DNA of 64,000 bases. Origin: Schlesneria sp. Its GTDB lineage: Bacteria; Planctomycetota; Planctomycetia; Planctomycetales; Planctomycetaceae. This document shows, in pieces, positions 53,769 to 62,162 of the stretch. The notes below the pieces were generated by a model. The model was not told the origin of the DNA. It did no database searches and saw nothing but the letters and a program-made list of their open reading frames with translations. Every line of letters starts with the position of its first letter. Position 1 is the stretch's first letter. A program made the position numbers and the translations under genes. Where the stretch lies: the NCBI GenBank assembly GCA_028291515.1, contig JAQGHU010000022.1, positions 186,001-250,000 of the forward strand, given 5' to 3'.

Positions 53769-55261
53769 CGTGGCACCGTGCGTGGATAGGCTTGTTCGAC
53801 GCTGGGTGGAACTTCGAAATAATTCACGTCGGTCTTCGCTGCTATGTAAACCGGTAGCTCAGATCGCAGTTCGTCGGCAGGCAATCCGATCAGGTCGTCT
53901 GGTCCAAGCGCGGCCAAGGGACTGATTTCGATCGGAACACCATTAGGAACCTGCAGGCCAGCCGCCTTCAGCCACTCGATGGCCCCTTCCACCATGCACC
54001 GTTTGACTGACGCGGGAGATGATTCGCCCTCCTGACCTTTGAGCGGTGCAAACTCCTCGGCTCGTTCGGTTTCCACGATCAGTGCGTGATCCGCAAGTGG
54101 CAGTGCATCGAAGATAAACCGCTCGAACTTCAAGCCGTTTTCATACGAGGGCTGAACCAACTGACCCCGATCATCGACGAATGGAGTTTTCTTCTGGGCC
54201 GCATGCCAGGGAAGTTCGCCCCCTTCGGCAGCGACGAATTCCAGGAACGACCGATTGAAAATATGAATCGCCGTATTGCCGGCCCAAAACTGAAGTGACC
54301 CATCTGCATTGCACGCGGAAGACAAATCGGCGGGCAGATCAGAGTATTCAATGATTTCGGTCCTGCCGTCGATTTCGACCAGAACCCCCACCTTTTCGGT
54401 AGCTGCTCGTTTTGCAACGACCTTGGTCGAAGCTTCGGATTCATGCAGAACGTGATACCCCAGAAACGCGGGATCGCAAACACGAACGAGGGGGTTATCT
54501 ACTTGATGATAGAAGAGAAAGTCGACACCCCGGCTACGGAGTTCCTCAAACAGTCCCGCTCGTTTGATCGCCGAGAGCACTCCACCGTGACCGTCGGCGC
54601 TCATGCAGACCCGCCCCTTGTCCGCCAGCAGGATCTTGCCCGTTTGGGAATCCACAACAGGCAGGCAGCCTTGCTGGAAGAAGTACACATCCACGGGATC
54701 CAGTCCAAAGTAACCATTCTCAGCAAACCATTTGACGGTGGCTTCGTGCGTGGAATCGCTGGTCATGACCAAATACGGGATCGTCGTTTGATAGCGATGG
54801 GAAGTGGCTACGACCTTCTCGGCCAATACTTGAAACAGGGACTTTCCTGTGACAGGACCAATCGGATACATCCCCTTGGGCTGTGGAAATCCCAGGCGGG
54901 TTCCCTGTCCACCCGCAACAAGAATCACAGCGACGCGACCAGCGCTCAGGACTTCCGCCCCTAATGCTCGAGCTATGTCATGCTGATCTCGTTCTTGTGA
55001 AGTGCGCACAGTGCGGACAACGCGATTGGGTGGCACAGGGCGAGTCACTGCGCAACTAGCCTGAGACGAACTCTTTGATTCAGCTAGTTTTCCAATCTGG
55101 TCCCAGTCCACACAGGATAGTTGCTGGACCAGCTCGCGGCGTGAGTCATCCGAGAGTTCTCCCCAGAAGCGCAGCAGATGCTGCTGTCCTGCTGAGGAAA
55201 GTTGCTCCAACAAGCTGCTGCTGACAAGCGATTCGTTCGGACGTGTGAGAGTGTGATTCAC
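53765..55261 (-). CDS. UDP-sugar pyrophosphorylase (UDPGP/UAP1-like)
   Basis: 498 residues from a GTG at 55261 with GGAGG 8 nt upstream. The eukaryote-type UDPGP signature is VILVAGGQGTRLGFPQPKGMYPIGPVTGKSLFQVLAEKV. Further motifs are PYLVMTSDSTHEATVKWF, VCMSADGHGGVLSAIKRAGLFEELRSRGVDFLFYHQVDNPLV, EYSDLPADLSSA and FWAGNTAIHIFNRSFL. It forms UDP-GlcNAc or another UDP-hexose from UTP and sugar-1-phosphate. Members of this family occur in planctomycetes and chlamydiae. In this cluster it likely feeds the glycosyltransferases. Confidence 0.92.
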   Translation of the reverse strand: MNHTLTRPNESLVSSSLLEQLSSAGQQHLLRFWGELSDDSRRELVQQLSCVDWDQIGKLAESKSSSQASCAVTRPVPPNRVVRTVRTSQERDQHDIARALGAEVLSAGRVAVILVAGGQGTRLGFPQPKGMYPIGPVTGKSLFQVLAEKVVATSHRYQTTIPYLVMTSDSTHEATVKWFAENGYFGLDPVDVYFFQQGCLPVVDSQTGKILLADKGRVCMSADGHGGVLSAIKRAGLFEELRSRGVDFLFYHQVDNPLVRVCDPAFLGYHVLHESEASTKVVAKRAATEKVGVLVEIDGRTEIIEYSDLPADLSSACNADGSLQFWAGNTAIHIFNRSFLEFVAAEGGELPWHAAQKKTPFVDDRGQLVQPSYENGLKFERFIFDALPLADHALIVETERAEEFAPLKGQEGESSPASVKRCMVEGAIEWLKAAGLQVPNGVPIEISPLAALGPDDLIGLPADELRSELPVYIAAKTDVNYFEVPPSVEQAYPRTVPR

Positions 55262-55808
55262 AATGGCGACCTCCGTTGTGACAAGCCTCGTGCGAAGTGT
55301 TTAAATTTGCTTCCGCGAAGTGAAAGCTTTGACAACACATCAAAAGTGCCGTCTGCCGCACTTCGGCGCGGACTCCGTTCCTTTGGGTGGCATGCACCTT
55401 CCGACTAACTATTGCGACAGAGACCCGGTTAGCCGCATCGCTGCCGCAATCAAACTGCAAATTGAAATGAACAGACAAGAATACGTTGAATAGTAGTGAA
55501 ACTAATAGTGCGTTTGTGCGGGCTACACTATCGAGACTATATTGGCGTATCCAGCCAAAATTCGAAGACGAGTAGTTTCCGGCGTTGTTTACGCTCTTCA
55601 GCGTATGTCGTCTTTCTTCGGTTATCCAACGACATCAATGCATCAACGACTCTTCCGGGTGTGGAGTGTGATGTCTTCATCTCGACGCAGTTCGCGCCGA
55701 CAAAAGCCTTCGTGCATCGCTTGCCAAACCTAGGCAATGGTTGATGCGGAGTCCGCACAAAAACGTCGCGGGCGGTGGTGTTGGTAACACGCTCACTGCG
55801 CGCAAGTA
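55262..55808. other. Intergenic region upstream of the EPS biosynthesis block
   Basis: About 550 bp with only doubtful ORFs. It should carry the promoter and leader of the UDPGP/WbaP/Wzx transcription unit, and it lies just downstream of the three regulator genes. No palindrome or terminator is obvious by eye. Confidence 0.4.
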
Positions 55809-56501
55809 TCAACCGTCGATCGCGCCGAGTTCTTCGGCATCGAAATCAGCGGCGGCGGCGCACTCTTCGTCGTGAATACTGTCTGTATTCTGACGGGGTT
55901 TCATGGCCCAGGATAATTCATGTCGCTTCAACCAGGCAAGCAACTCTTCGCGCGAATGAACATGCAATTTGCGATAAATGCTGTTCATTTGAGTGCGGAT
56001 GGTGTGAGGGCTGCGAAACAGTTGTGCTGCAATCTCTTTGCAGGATGTCAGCCCTCGCGAGACCCAGAAACTGATTTGTAATTCCGCCGGGCTAAGCTGT
56101 CGAAGTCGCCGCGCATCGAGCGAGGCACCCTTTTCCGTGCCGGCCAGAATGATGCTCGATGCCGTCTCCGATGAAGTGTCTATCTCGGTGAATGCATGCT
56201 GCAGGATCTCAGCATCCGGGGAGACGACAATCAACTCGACATCGGCAAGGGCCAGTCGATCACCGAACACAACCTGAGTGTCGCAGTTTGGTGTCAACAG
56301 GACTCCGTTGAGGCGAGTGCCACCCGTCGAGTCAAGGTCTCGCGCCAGGATCGCGTCGCCATTCGACCAGATCCTCAAATGGCGTCTGGAAACGGTTAAG
56401 TGAGTCTTTGGAATGACGATTTCATTTTCAAATGAGCGGCCGACAAGTTGGGGTATAGAATAGATCGCCCGCAGCCAATTGCCTGGCGGAACATTTGTCA
56501 T
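55809..56501 (-). CDS. FHA-domain protein with C-terminal LuxR-type HTH
   Basis: About 230 residues from an ATG at 56501; ATGs at 56525 and 56549 are possible and none has a strong ribosome site. The FHA domain (~15-90) has LVGRSFENEIVIPKTHLTVSRRHLRIW and LDSTGGTRLNGV, with the GRS, SRRH and NG phosphothreonine-binding residues. The LuxR/GerE HTH (~145-200) reads LSPAELQISFWVSRGLTSCKEIAAQLFRSPHTIRTQMNSIYRKLHVHSREELLAWL. It probably reads a phosphorylated partner and binds DNA. It is one of three regulators upstream of the EPS genes. Confidence 0.88.
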   Translation of the reverse strand: MTNVPPGNWLRAIYSIPQLVGRSFENEIVIPKTHLTVSRRHLRIWSNGDAILARDLDSTGGTRLNGVLLTPNCDTQVVFGDRLALADVELIVVSPDAEILQHAFTEIDTSSETASSIILAGTEKGASLDARRLRQLSPAELQISFWVSRGLTSCKEIAAQLFRSPHTIRTQMNSIYRKLHVHSREELLAWLKRHELSWAMKPRQNTDSIHDEECAAAADFDAEELGAIDG

Positions 56502-56585
56502 CATCAAGTAGGCGAGTATGCTCATGAAAACTATATTACGTAGGAACATTTGTCACAGACACCGATGCCAGCGAGCGCTGGTGTT

Positions 56586-57056
56586 TCACCGAGATGGCAA
56601 TTGTCCGGGCGCGATCTCAATTTGACGGAACAGATGTTGCTTAAGCGTTTCATATCTGGTGATGCGACGGACGAGTTCAGTATGCGATCGAGCGCTGAGT
56701 TTTTTCATGAGGGAGGCTTTACGCAACTCAATCGCTCTTTCGGTGAGATTCAGTTGCACGGAAATTGATTTGTTAGTTTGCCCAGTCAGCACAGACTCCA
56801 GAACTGCTCGTTCCTTTGGCGTGACACTTCGCATGCGAACGCTGAAGTCCTGCATGAATTCGATGGGATCATGGTCTGCGGGGCTCGAATGCATCGAAAT
56901 TCGTGAAGGGATGTCGACCAGTCGGAACGCAATTCCTAAAGAGTTCAAATGACGCATCAAAAGCTGGCGCGCCGCCGGTGTTCCTCCGTGAACAAGGAGA
57001 ACCGGCTCGTCACCTTCGAGTAAGTCGGGGGTATTTGCCATTATCGTCGAATGCAC
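56586..57056 (-). CDS. LuxR-type HTH protein
   Basis: 156 residues from a GTG with AAGG 5 nt upstream. The N-terminal half (EPVLLVHGGTPAARQLLMRHLNSLGIAFRLVD) resembles a degenerate receiver or PAS-like fold without the phospho-acceptor pattern. The C-terminus is a LuxR HTH (~80-140): VTPKERAVLESVLTGQTNKSISVQLNLTERAIELRKASLMKKLSARSHTELVRRI. It is codirectional with the FHA-LuxR gene and the NusG-like gene and likely helps control the EPS cluster. Confidence 0.8.
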   Translation of the reverse strand: MHSTIMANTPDLLEGDEPVLLVHGGTPAARQLLMRHLNSLGIAFRLVDIPSRISMHSSPADHDPIEFMQDFSVRMRSVTPKERAVLESVLTGQTNKSISVQLNLTERAIELRKASLMKKLSARSHTELVRRITRYETLKQHLFRQIEIAPGQLPSR

Positions 57057-57150
57057 GTTGCCTTGTATCCTTGGTATTCGAAGGTCCCCCTCGTAACTGT
57101 GGCGAGCGAAGAACTGTCGACTGTTGCGTTAATTGCTGGTTTAGAGAGCT

Positions 57151-57705
57151 TTAGCAGAGAGATTCCACGTCGCCATCGTGCAATTTCACGATCGCCCCTT
57201 GTTGCAGGAAAGTGACCGCGACCACCAAGTAGCTTTCTCCCTGGTGCTTCAAGATGCTGCCTTCAATGCCAGAAAGCGATCCGTGTTTGATTCGAACTTG
57301 GGTTCCCGCTTGCAGGCGATTGGTGACTTGCAAAGGAGCCCCGCGTTGCAGCAGCTGTTGGATCTGACGAAGATCGCGGGTCAGCTCAACGCCGTCTCCA
57401 ACCTCAAGCGTCTGGGAGACGAGGTTTGTCTGCAGAACCTGATACCTCTCTTCCGCGTTGCATCGCACGAAAACGTAGTTTCCAAACATGGGGAGATACG
57501 ATGTTCGTACTCGTCCGGCAGCCGAGCGAAACCTGTTAGGGAGTAGCGGGCAGTAGAATGAAATGCGTAGCGAACGCAGTCGTCGCATCAACTCTTTCTC
57601 TTGGCGCGATCGAGTATAGATCGCCAACCAGCGCGATTCGGTTTCGACTTCATGGCTGAGCAGATCGTCTGGGTAGACATCTGGTTCGCAGGCAAGAATA
57701 GGCAT
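57151..57705 (-). CDS. NusG-like transcription antiterminator (RfaH/UpxY type)
   Basis: 184 residues from the ATG at 57705. The open frame reaches 58077 but the extra 124 codons do not resemble the family. The NGN domain reads WLAIYTRSRQEKELMRRLRSLRISFYCPLLPNRFRS...YLPMFGNYVFVRC; the KOW motif near the C-terminus reads LQAGTQVRIKHGSLSGIEGSIL. Specialised NusG paralogues at the head of polysaccharide clusters let RNA polymerase read through long operons. This one opens the ~20-kb minus-strand cluster. Confidence 0.92.
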   Translation of the reverse strand: MPILACEPDVYPDDLLSHEVETESRWLAIYTRSRQEKELMRRLRSLRISFYCPLLPNRFRSAAGRVRTSYLPMFGNYVFVRCNAEERYQVLQTNLVSQTLEVGDGVELTRDLRQIQQLLQRGAPLQVTNRLQAGTQVRIKHGSLSGIEGSILKHQGESYLVVAVTFLQQGAIVKLHDGDVESLC

Positions 57706-59524
57706 TGGTATCCGTTCCAACGCGATCAAAGCGTCTTGGTGGGAAAGCTTGGGGAAGATCAAGGAGGATCTGGCAAAGAGAAACGCTTCCAGTCCAATTT
57801 GCAATTGTTGGATCGAAAGCACGTATTGGGTTCGGCTCCCCGAATCAGCCCTTTTCAATATGAATTCGGTTTGCCGACGTGTGCTTTGCGGAGGGGCAAG
57901 TGGTGTGCCCGACATGCCGGAAGACGCAGAGTCTTTCCCAGACTTCTTCGGAACTATGCAAAGGGTACGCGTTACTGGTTGTTGATAATTGCTGTTCGCA
58001 AGATGAGTTAGGATAAGGAATTCGGAAGTCCGAATGTGAGTGACATGCCTTCGAGAGCGATGGCTTCGCTGAGTCAATCGGATGGCCTGTGACGGTGCTA
58101 ACCGGTGAGTCGCTTACCAAGTTTGCATGGCTGCATGCAAATTGAGGTGATCTCAAGGTCGTCTCGAATTGCACTGGCAGAGCTAGGCCTTCGAGCACCT
58201 TGAGAAGTCATTGTCTGGCAATGATGAGGCAGTTGCGGAACAAGCCGACGAATAGTGCTCTCGATCAACGATGCGTGTCGGCGATCATTTTGGGTAATCG
58301 ACCGCTTGCCGCGGTAGATGGTCGATGCTGGTTGAAATCTTGACGTACTGTTGCAGGTGTCAAAGACCAGATGTTGATGTCCATTGATCTGAACTTCTTG
58401 ATGGCCGCGCTGGTAAGGCAGGCAGCCTAATTGCCTTGGTAATCGAGAGCGCACTGGGTTCGCGCCACTTGATCGGTGATTAATCGATCTGGTCGCTGGG
58501 AAGACAGTTCGAGACCCCAAGGAGTCGATGCCGATGATGCGATCGCAGGCGAAGTGTTTGCGCAATGTTGCGGCGTTTGCGCCATTTGTCCTTGCGTAAA
58601 AATACAAGCATACGCATATGGGTCTGACGAGTTCAGGCGAGAAGACGATCATTGATCAGATGTCGTCAATCAATGACGAGCCCCACGCTGCTTGAATCGG
58701 ATCAGAGTTTCCTTCATCGCGAGATTACTGCAGAGCGATTGATGGAACACATCATGTCTCCTGAGATTCCTAAGCCGGCGGAATTCTCGAATCGAATCAG
58801 TATCTGGAGGCTGTAGGCATCGGCTGAAGAATCGGATGCACAAGCATGTGGGCGACCGAAGAACGGCACCGTGAACATCTCCATCAAAGTAGGGGCTCCA
58901 TGCAAAGCTGCATATTGAATGATCGTCGCAGTGCGACTCCGTTGACCGATGCAAATATGAAAACGCTGCGCCATGTTCCCGATGAGATCAATCACGATGA
59001 CGAAGGCGAGCGGGTGAGCAGTGATTGCGACCGGAAGAATTCCTCCCGTCTGATATTCGGCCTGTCGCAACGATCGATGTCGATATCAATCAGGCTGTGG
59101 CTCAAGGCCAACTCGAGGTACGGCAAGTCCTCGTGATCATGTCTGTGGTATTTCAGTTCGCCACGACGGCAAGTATTCACCGATTAGTAGCTGCTTTTGG
59201 CCCTCAGAAAAACAGCGACCGGTTTTGGCGATTGGAGCATTACTCACGGCATGAGATGACGAACAGTGGCAATCCAAAGATTGTCTCGCTGCTCCACGGA
59301 GTCTTTGGTCATCTACGCGGTTCGCCTTCACAATTGCAAAGGCCGTTTGTGCGGCGTCGGGGGTTTCTAGGGCGTCTGACGATTCTGCGAATCGCATTCT
59401 GAGCGCCATAGCGCGATGTTTTGATGGCCCCTTGACGGCGGTGTCTCCGAAGAAGTAGCTTCAGGTGCGTTATGGAGCAGTCGTAACTTGGGTATAGCCG
59501 AATAGCTGCAGCGGGATATTGATT
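57706..59524. other. Gene-poor region, possibly with decayed coding remnants
   Basis: About 1.8 kb with no ORF that I can support. The first part is the leader of the NusG-like gene. Between 58.6 and 59.4 kb several short minus-strand frames (58714-59070, 58992-59180, 59137-59409) abut in different frames, as in a decayed gene. None gives a recognisable family. Confidence 0.4.
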
Positions 59525-60523
59525 GTGCGATTAATAGGCACGTTTCTTAAGCAATTCAGACCATCAAACAGCGATCAGCCTCGAAGGAGGCTCAACCCAC
59601 TTCCTCCAGTGGAAGTGATGGAAGTGCGAATCGTGATGAGCGCTTCGCCAATCGTCACCGCCGTCGAAGCACTTCTTCAAAGTCAGTCGCAAATAACTTC
59701 GCAGGTTGTTCAAACTCCAGGGAAATCCGACCAGAGCGTCACAATCGACGCTCAAGGAATCTATGCGCAACGCGGGCATTCCTGTGAGATTGGTATCGTA
59801 CTCGTCGACGATGCGACGGGGAAAATTGGCAGTTTGTCTCCAGGCGATGCGGGCTATGCGCAAGCCGCACTTTCCAGCACGAATCACAAAGTGCTACTGA
59901 CATCCGCTGATGGCCGACATCCTCACGGGGAAGTCACCATCCCGGGCGGATCGTACTACATCCTCTACTTTATTGAAGATGGCACAGCAGCAGATGTGCT
60001 TTCCAATAATCCAAACAATGTCTCAGGGCAACAGCCTGTCGCGCAGTTCTCGCTGCCCGCCGCTAACCAGAATGGTCAAAGTGAACTGAGCCACCGGTTC
60101 GGCTTGCAATATGCCTGGGGCAACGCAGAAGGAAATAGCTTCTTTGATTTGCCCGAATCGGTATTTCGGCTGCATATCGGTCGACCAGTATCGCCGCCCG
60201 ATACCACACCGCCACATTCATCGCTAAGCATCACGGGGACTGTGCCGACCACAACCGATGAATTTGATGTGCATTTCACGGAACCGATGAAGCTCGCCGC
60301 GCTGCGGAAGAAGAATTACACGCTAACGCTGACAAGTGGACCCAACGCAGGAACAACGATCCCGATTCAGTTCGTCACGCATGTTGATAGCTCTACGGTT
60401 CATATTATTCTTAAGAATCCGCTCGCGCCAGGCAACTATCGATTCGATATCGATTCAGGTTTGACAGATCGCGCCGGCAATTCTCTGGCCAATCCCCGGT
60501 CGTTCACCTTCACCGTCGCCTGA
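59525..60523 (+). CDS. Surface protein with LEPR-like N-terminus and Big_5 Ig-like domain
   Basis: 332 residues from a GTG at 59525 with GGGA 8 nt upstream. The N-terminus (RLNPLPPVEVMEVRIVMSASP) resembles the planctomycete LEPR-xLL export segment in degenerate form. The middle (~60-215) shows RGHSCEIGIVLVDDATGKIGSLSPGD and HGEVTIPGGSYYILYFIEDG, similar to DUF4114-type extracellular domains. The C-terminal ~95 residues are a Big_5/SbsA Ig-like domain (PTTTDEFDVHFTEPM...LAPGNYRFDIDSGLTDRAGNSLANP). Probably exported; role unknown. Confidence 0.75.
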   Translation: MRLIGTFLKQFRPSNSDQPRRRLNPLPPVEVMEVRIVMSASPIVTAVEALLQSQSQITSQVVQTPGKSDQSVTIDAQGIYAQRGHSCEIGIVLVDDATGKIGSLSPGDAGYAQAALSSTNHKVLLTSADGRHPHGEVTIPGGSYYILYFIEDGTAADVLSNNPNNVSGQQPVAQFSLPAANQNGQSELSHRFGLQYAWGNAEGNSFFDLPESVFRLHIGRPVSPPDTTPPHSSLSITGTVPTTTDEFDVHFTEPMKLAALRKKNYTLTLTSGPNAGTTIPIQFVTHVDSSTVHIILKNPLAPGNYRFDIDSGLTDRAGNSLANPRSFTFTVA

Positions 60524-60552
60524 CCATTGCTCGCGAACTCGAAGAATCAACC

Positions 60553-60730
60553 ATGCCTCAGGCGTTTGATATGTCGCAGACTTCGTACGACCACGTCCCC
60601 TACAAAAGCCATCCCTTTTCTCAGTCTCATCCGAACCGACTGGCCACGATTGCCTCGCTGTTCGGCCTCCAGCCTCCGCCGATACATTCAGCACGAGTTC
60701 TCGAGCTTGGCTGTGCAGGGGCGGGAATCT
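60553..60730 (+). pseudogene. Truncated SAM-dependent methyltransferase
   Basis: The frame starts MPQAFDMSQTSYDHVPYKSH and reaches the SAM-binding motif I, RVLELGC at ~residue 50-56. Then one G appears to be missing in the glycine run (GCAGGGGCGGGAAT), and the sequence switches at ~60728-60731 to the antisense of another gene. The family start YDxVPYxSxPFxQxHPxRLATLAxLFG is characteristic of the methyltransferases carrying a regulatory domain. Only about the first sixth is left. Confidence 0.8.
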
Positions 60731-61726
60731 CTTCCGCCAGGTACCAGGTTCCGTCATCGGTTGGCAACAAGATGGGATGAAAGAATGGAATTGTCGGCGA
60801 ATTGAAATGCTCGTAGCAGATCGGCAACTGGTGATGTTCCAGGACACGCATATAAACTTCGCGCCGCACATGTAGGAAGCCGGTTCCGGCAAACATCACT
60901 TCGTACAGTCCGCCCCCTTCGCCGAAGACCATGCTCGTCGTTCCCGGAATGATATGGGTGGCCATGGCCCGGCGACCTTTTTGAGCACACATTCCTGTCA
61001 CCATCGGAAGCTGGTGCGAACGAATACGATCAATCGAGTCCGGTCTGATTCGATCGCTGCATACCCGCCCACGCGCCGCACGCAGTAACCTCGTCGCTCC
61101 AATTCCTTGAGCGATTCCTCGCATGAAGGAACAATCTGTGTATGAAACGGAATCAATACCACGCAGCGACGAGGATCCATTGGATCGGAAGAGAACCGCG
61201 GCGCGAGGTTGCGGTCGCGCTTTAGATCGGGGTCGAGTCCCAGCAAGGCTCTCCACTGTCCAGTACATAACACCTGCTGCTCGGTCGGAATTCCGACGAA
61301 TGACAACAACTCGCGCAAACCCGATTCTGTGTCGAACGCGGGTTCCGGATCATACAGTCGAAAGCGATCCGGAAGCTGCTCCGCGAGCTGCCGACTGGTC
61401 TCATCGTACTCGTCCCAATACCGCCGAATTCCGGACTCTCGATCAACAGTCTGATATTGGGGAAACATCCGAGTGTAGATCGGATCGTGATGCCAGCCCG
61501 TTGTCCGCTCGCGACTCCAATGGTTGATCGGCATCGCGTAATTGCGATCCAGATATTGAATGAAGTTCGTCACAATCTCATCGCGGGGCCTTTTCAGGCA
61601 GATCAACTTAGTGTCAGGTTCGGATTCAAGGATCTCTCGGCAATATGGGAGATAGGACGATGAGCAATCACCGACAACGGGTGCGGTGGCGGTCGAGCGA
61701 ATGCGTGCCAATCGTTCGGCCAGCAT
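60729..61726 (-). pseudogene. Broken sulfotransferase / glycosyltransferase-like gene
   Basis: Reading leftwards from 61726: a sulfotransferase-like part (APVVGDCSSSYLPYCREILESEPDTKLICLKRPRDEIVTNF) without the N-terminal PAPS loop. It runs in frame into MDPRRCVVLIPFHTQIVPSCEESLKELERRGYCVRRVGGYAAIESDRTRL, a homologue of the start of the gene at 62163. Near 61010 about 26 codons are missing and the frame shifts. Homology then resumes (DRIRSHQLPMVTGMCAQKGRRAM...LYEVMFAGTGFLHVRREVY...GTWYLAEE) until ~60729, where it stops at the junction with the methyltransferase fragment. Clearly not functional as it stands. Confidence 0.75.
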
Positions 61727-62162
61727 GTTCCGTTAGGGTCGTCTGGCCCAGGGCATCAGGGGAGGCTGGTCGAAAGTGAACGCGCAACCTGGCTGTCGAT
61801 TCAAGATCTCGGCGAGTCCGCTTAACCAACATTAACCCGTGCCCAAGCCGAGCACCATTTGCGGTTTCATACAATCGGCTCCTGCCAGATGCGATCATCA
61901 TTGCTTCATAATTCGGGTGGGCAAATACACAATCTGCAATGGAGAATCCTCTACAGACCGTGAAGGGCAACGAAAGAACGGGCGGCGTTTGCAAAATAGA
62001 TCCCTTTATTCGCTACTGTCGCAATCGTGATCCAGCAGGGAGCCGATGTAGCGGCGATAGTTGCGAACAAAATGCGGCGGAATATAGTGATCTCCTTGAT
62101 GTACAACGGATTCCGCGAAGTCACCCTGATCTGCGACGCCATTTGAATGATCGGATCCAACG
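61727..62162. other. Intergenic or decayed region
   Basis: No supported gene. A minus-strand frame (61668-61994) and a plus-strand 47-codon stretch ending at ~62145 (VIQQGADVAAIVANKMRRNIV...) look protein-like but lack starts. They may be remnants left by the rearrangement. Confidence 0.35.

Noticed and set aside
55537-55812. 91-residue minus-strand ORF just after the FHA-LuxR gene, starting with an overlapping TTG
   Set aside because: TTGA overlaps are common by chance, composition is uninformative, and no homology pattern is seen.
58098-58652. 184-residue minus-strand ORF
   Set aside because: Composition looks random (many His, Arg, Ser, Cys), there is no ribosome site, and no motif; listed only as part of the gene-poor region.
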